From JAEELC01 sp963605425 (GTDB lineage Bacteria; Bacillota_I; Bacilli_A; Acholeplasmatales; Anaeroplasmataceae): a stretch of DNA of 64,000 nt. This document shows, piece after piece, positions 63,015-64,000 of the stretch. The notes below the pieces were generated by a model. The model was not told the origin of the DNA. It saw only the letters and a program-made list of their open reading frames with translations, and searched no databases. The stretch lies in the NCBI GenBank assembly GCA_963605425.1, contig CAVCUQ010000003.1, forward strand, positions 30,956 to 94,955, written 5' to 3'. The stretch's first letter is position 1. Every line of letters begins with the position of its first letter. The position numbers and the translations under genes are program-made.

Positions 63015-63758
63015 TTACATCACCCTCTTTATTGTTATCGCATCGATATCTAGTTTTTGAAATTCATAGGCGTTACTTGACACTACACCATTGTCGGTTA
63101 CAAGTGATAATGTTTCGTTAAATTCTAATGTAAAATAGAAATAATAATTACCTTTCTCATTAGCAATGTAATTATCATCATCTTTATATGTAGATAATAC
63201 TTCAGTTAATAAAGTGCCATCACCAAGATCATCACCATTTTTAACATTAGGGTATACTTTGAATGTATCTTCAATCTCATACTCCCCAAGTTTAATAGTT
63301 GAATCTGAGATATTATATAAAGTCTTTTCACCAAATGTTACTTTATTATCTGATACAGAATATAATTTAACACTATCATATGTGATAATGCTCTTATCAC
63401 TATCATATGTTAACGTATTTTCTTGCAAACTAGATGCAAAACTAGTAAATGTGATATCAAACTTCAATGTACTAACATCTAAGGTTTTATCATGAGGAGC
63501 TATTTTAAATCTAAAGTAAAAAGTATCTCCCAGTTTAATATTACTAAAAGACATTGTATTAGTGTCCGAATAACTAGTACTAGTAGAATCATATGCTTCT
63601 AGAGTGTAATCGATATTTGGGTCATTTGTTGAACCAATAATACCACTTGCAGTAGCCTCTTTATTAGTTGTATACCATCCAAATATAGAGGTGATAAATG
63701 TAATTAAAGTAATAGAAAGCATAACAATAGATGTTAATAGTTTAATATTTCTTTTCAT
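63015..63758 (-). CDS. Exported TasA/SipW-substrate-like protein, first operon gene
   Basis: 247 residues. The signal is LLTSIVMLSITLITFITSIF, then GWYTTNKEATASGI, the closest match of the set to the SipW motif (...YFTDxxxATxxx). The mature domain is beta-rich (DTFYFRFKIAPHDKTL). AGGAGGTGATTAA precedes the ATG. It directly follows riboswitch C and is the first of four genes. Confidence 0.68.
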   Translation of the reverse strand: MKRNIKLLTSIVMLSITLITFITSIFGWYTTNKEATASGIIGSTNDPNIDYTLEAYDSTSTSYSDTNTMSFSNIKLGDTFYFRFKIAPHDKTLDVSTLKFDITFTSFASSLQENTLTYDSDKSIITYDSVKLYSVSDNKVTFGEKTLYNISDSTIKLGEYEIEDTFKVYPNVKNGDDLGDGTLLTEVLSTYKDDDNYIANEKGNYYFYFTLEFNETLSLVTDNGVVSSNAYEFQKLDIDAITIKRVM

Positions 63759-63775
63759 TTAATCACCTCCTATAA

Positions 63776-63872
63776 ATAAAAACAGTTGCAAAAAATCCTT
63801 TGCAACTGGCTATCCTAGAAAAGAGGACCCTTTAGCTTTCCGTCACAAGATTACTCTTGTTTTGGCAATTGG
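63776..63872 (-). promoter_or_regulatory. c-di-GMP-I riboswitch C with terminator, covariant core pair
   Basis: Aptamer at about 63803-63872: GCCAAA, P2 CAAGA[GTAA]TCTTG, GACGGAAAGC, UAAAGGGUCC, AGCCAGTTGC. Compared with riboswitches A and B, GGCAAA became GCCAAA and GACGCAAAG became GACGGAAAG, a matched change at one pair. P1 is CAATTG with CAGTTG. The strand CAGTTGCAAA also pairs with TTTGCAACTG (63783-63792) and then U5, a perfect terminator. P1 and terminator exclude each other, so c-di-GMP should turn the giant-protein operon on. Confidence 0.92.
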
Positions 63873-63913
63873 TTTTGATATATATAAATATATCACTCTT
63901 TTTATTTATTAAT

Positions 63914-63942
63914 ATTTTATCATTTATAACATTAGTTGTCAA
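63914..63942 (-). promoter_or_regulatory. Promoter of riboswitch C
   Basis: TTGACA (63937-63942), 17 bp, TAAAAT (63914-63919). It drives riboswitch C and the four-gene operon. The remaining 58 bp to the window edge show nothing further, apart from a second TTGACA at 63951-63956 that has no matching -10. Confidence 0.85.
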
Positions 63943-64000
63943 ATAGATACTGTCAAGAATGTTGTGTAAATTCTAGAAACCAATTTATAGAATCTAACTA

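Noticed and set aside
273..63758. Mycoplasma-type code (TGA = Trp)
   Set aside because: No gene is interrupted by TGA under the standard code, and Trp residues appear as TGG at normal positions such as NusG KKWYIVQ and PurL TYWSDHC.
63937..63956. Second promoter before riboswitch C
   Set aside because: A second TTGACA at 63951 exists, but no -10 hexamer lies at 16-18 bp; the nearest candidate is at 21 bp.

Overview
The window is one continuous minus-strand gene block of an AT-rich Gram-positive-type bacterium. I find 48 complete protein genes plus the first 84 codons of rpoC, all on the minus strand, with no supportable plus-strand gene. The rplKA-rplJL-rsmC-rpoB-rpoC order, the clear Shine-Dalgarno sequences, the nusG-secE-rpmG-sigma-rlmB-mrnC-cysS order and lipoprotein signal peptides point to the Bacillota, most likely an uncultured Bacilli or Erysipelotrichia/RF39-like gut lineage. 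That placement is an inference. All 48 genes end in TAA (35) or TAG (13). None ends in TGA, and no gene is interrupted by an in-frame TGA.

Layout, given in window coordinates although transcription runs right to left. 1-15.4 kb is core information processing: RNA polymerase, ribosomal stalk proteins with L10-leader and L1-type control sites, NusG, SecE, an rRNA methyltransferase, Mini-III RNase and CysRS, plus a P-type ATPase with an unusual exoplasmic insertion. 15.4-18.6 kb is an accessory patch: a frameshifted lipoprotein pseudogene, its intact paralogue, a trypsin-like protease and a papain-like lipoprotein. 18.7-20.9 kb holds glutamine synthetase behind a leader with two hexaloop hairpins of the ANTAR-target type. 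The gene just upstream encodes an ANTAR protein, so this looks like a self-contained nitrogen antitermination switch. 20.9-25.0 kb holds SPFH/NfeD proteins, YebC, an XRE-regulator/membrane-protein pair and an orphan AbiEi-like protein. 25.0-38.5 kb is a complete ten-gene de novo purine operon (purE-K-L-C-F-M-N-H-D-B in transcription order) behind a guanine-class purine riboswitch and terminator.

38.7-63.9 kb is the most interesting part. Three separate c-di-GMP-I (GEMM-I) riboswitches, each with its own sigma-A type promoter, precede (i) two exported TasA/SipW-substrate-like proteins, (ii) two membrane GGDEF/EAL proteins, one with an intact-looking phosphodiesterase domain, and (iii) an operon of three more TasA-like exported proteins ending in a 3783-residue surface protein. 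Between them lie two duplicated family 2 glycosyltransferases with a shared palindromic promoter element, a DUF234-type ATPase and three copies of a 35-bp hairpin repeat. I read the region as a c-di-GMP-controlled matrix/adhesin locus with phosphodiesterase feedback. One riboswitch carries a compensatory base-pair swap at a conserved core pair, which argues that it is functional.
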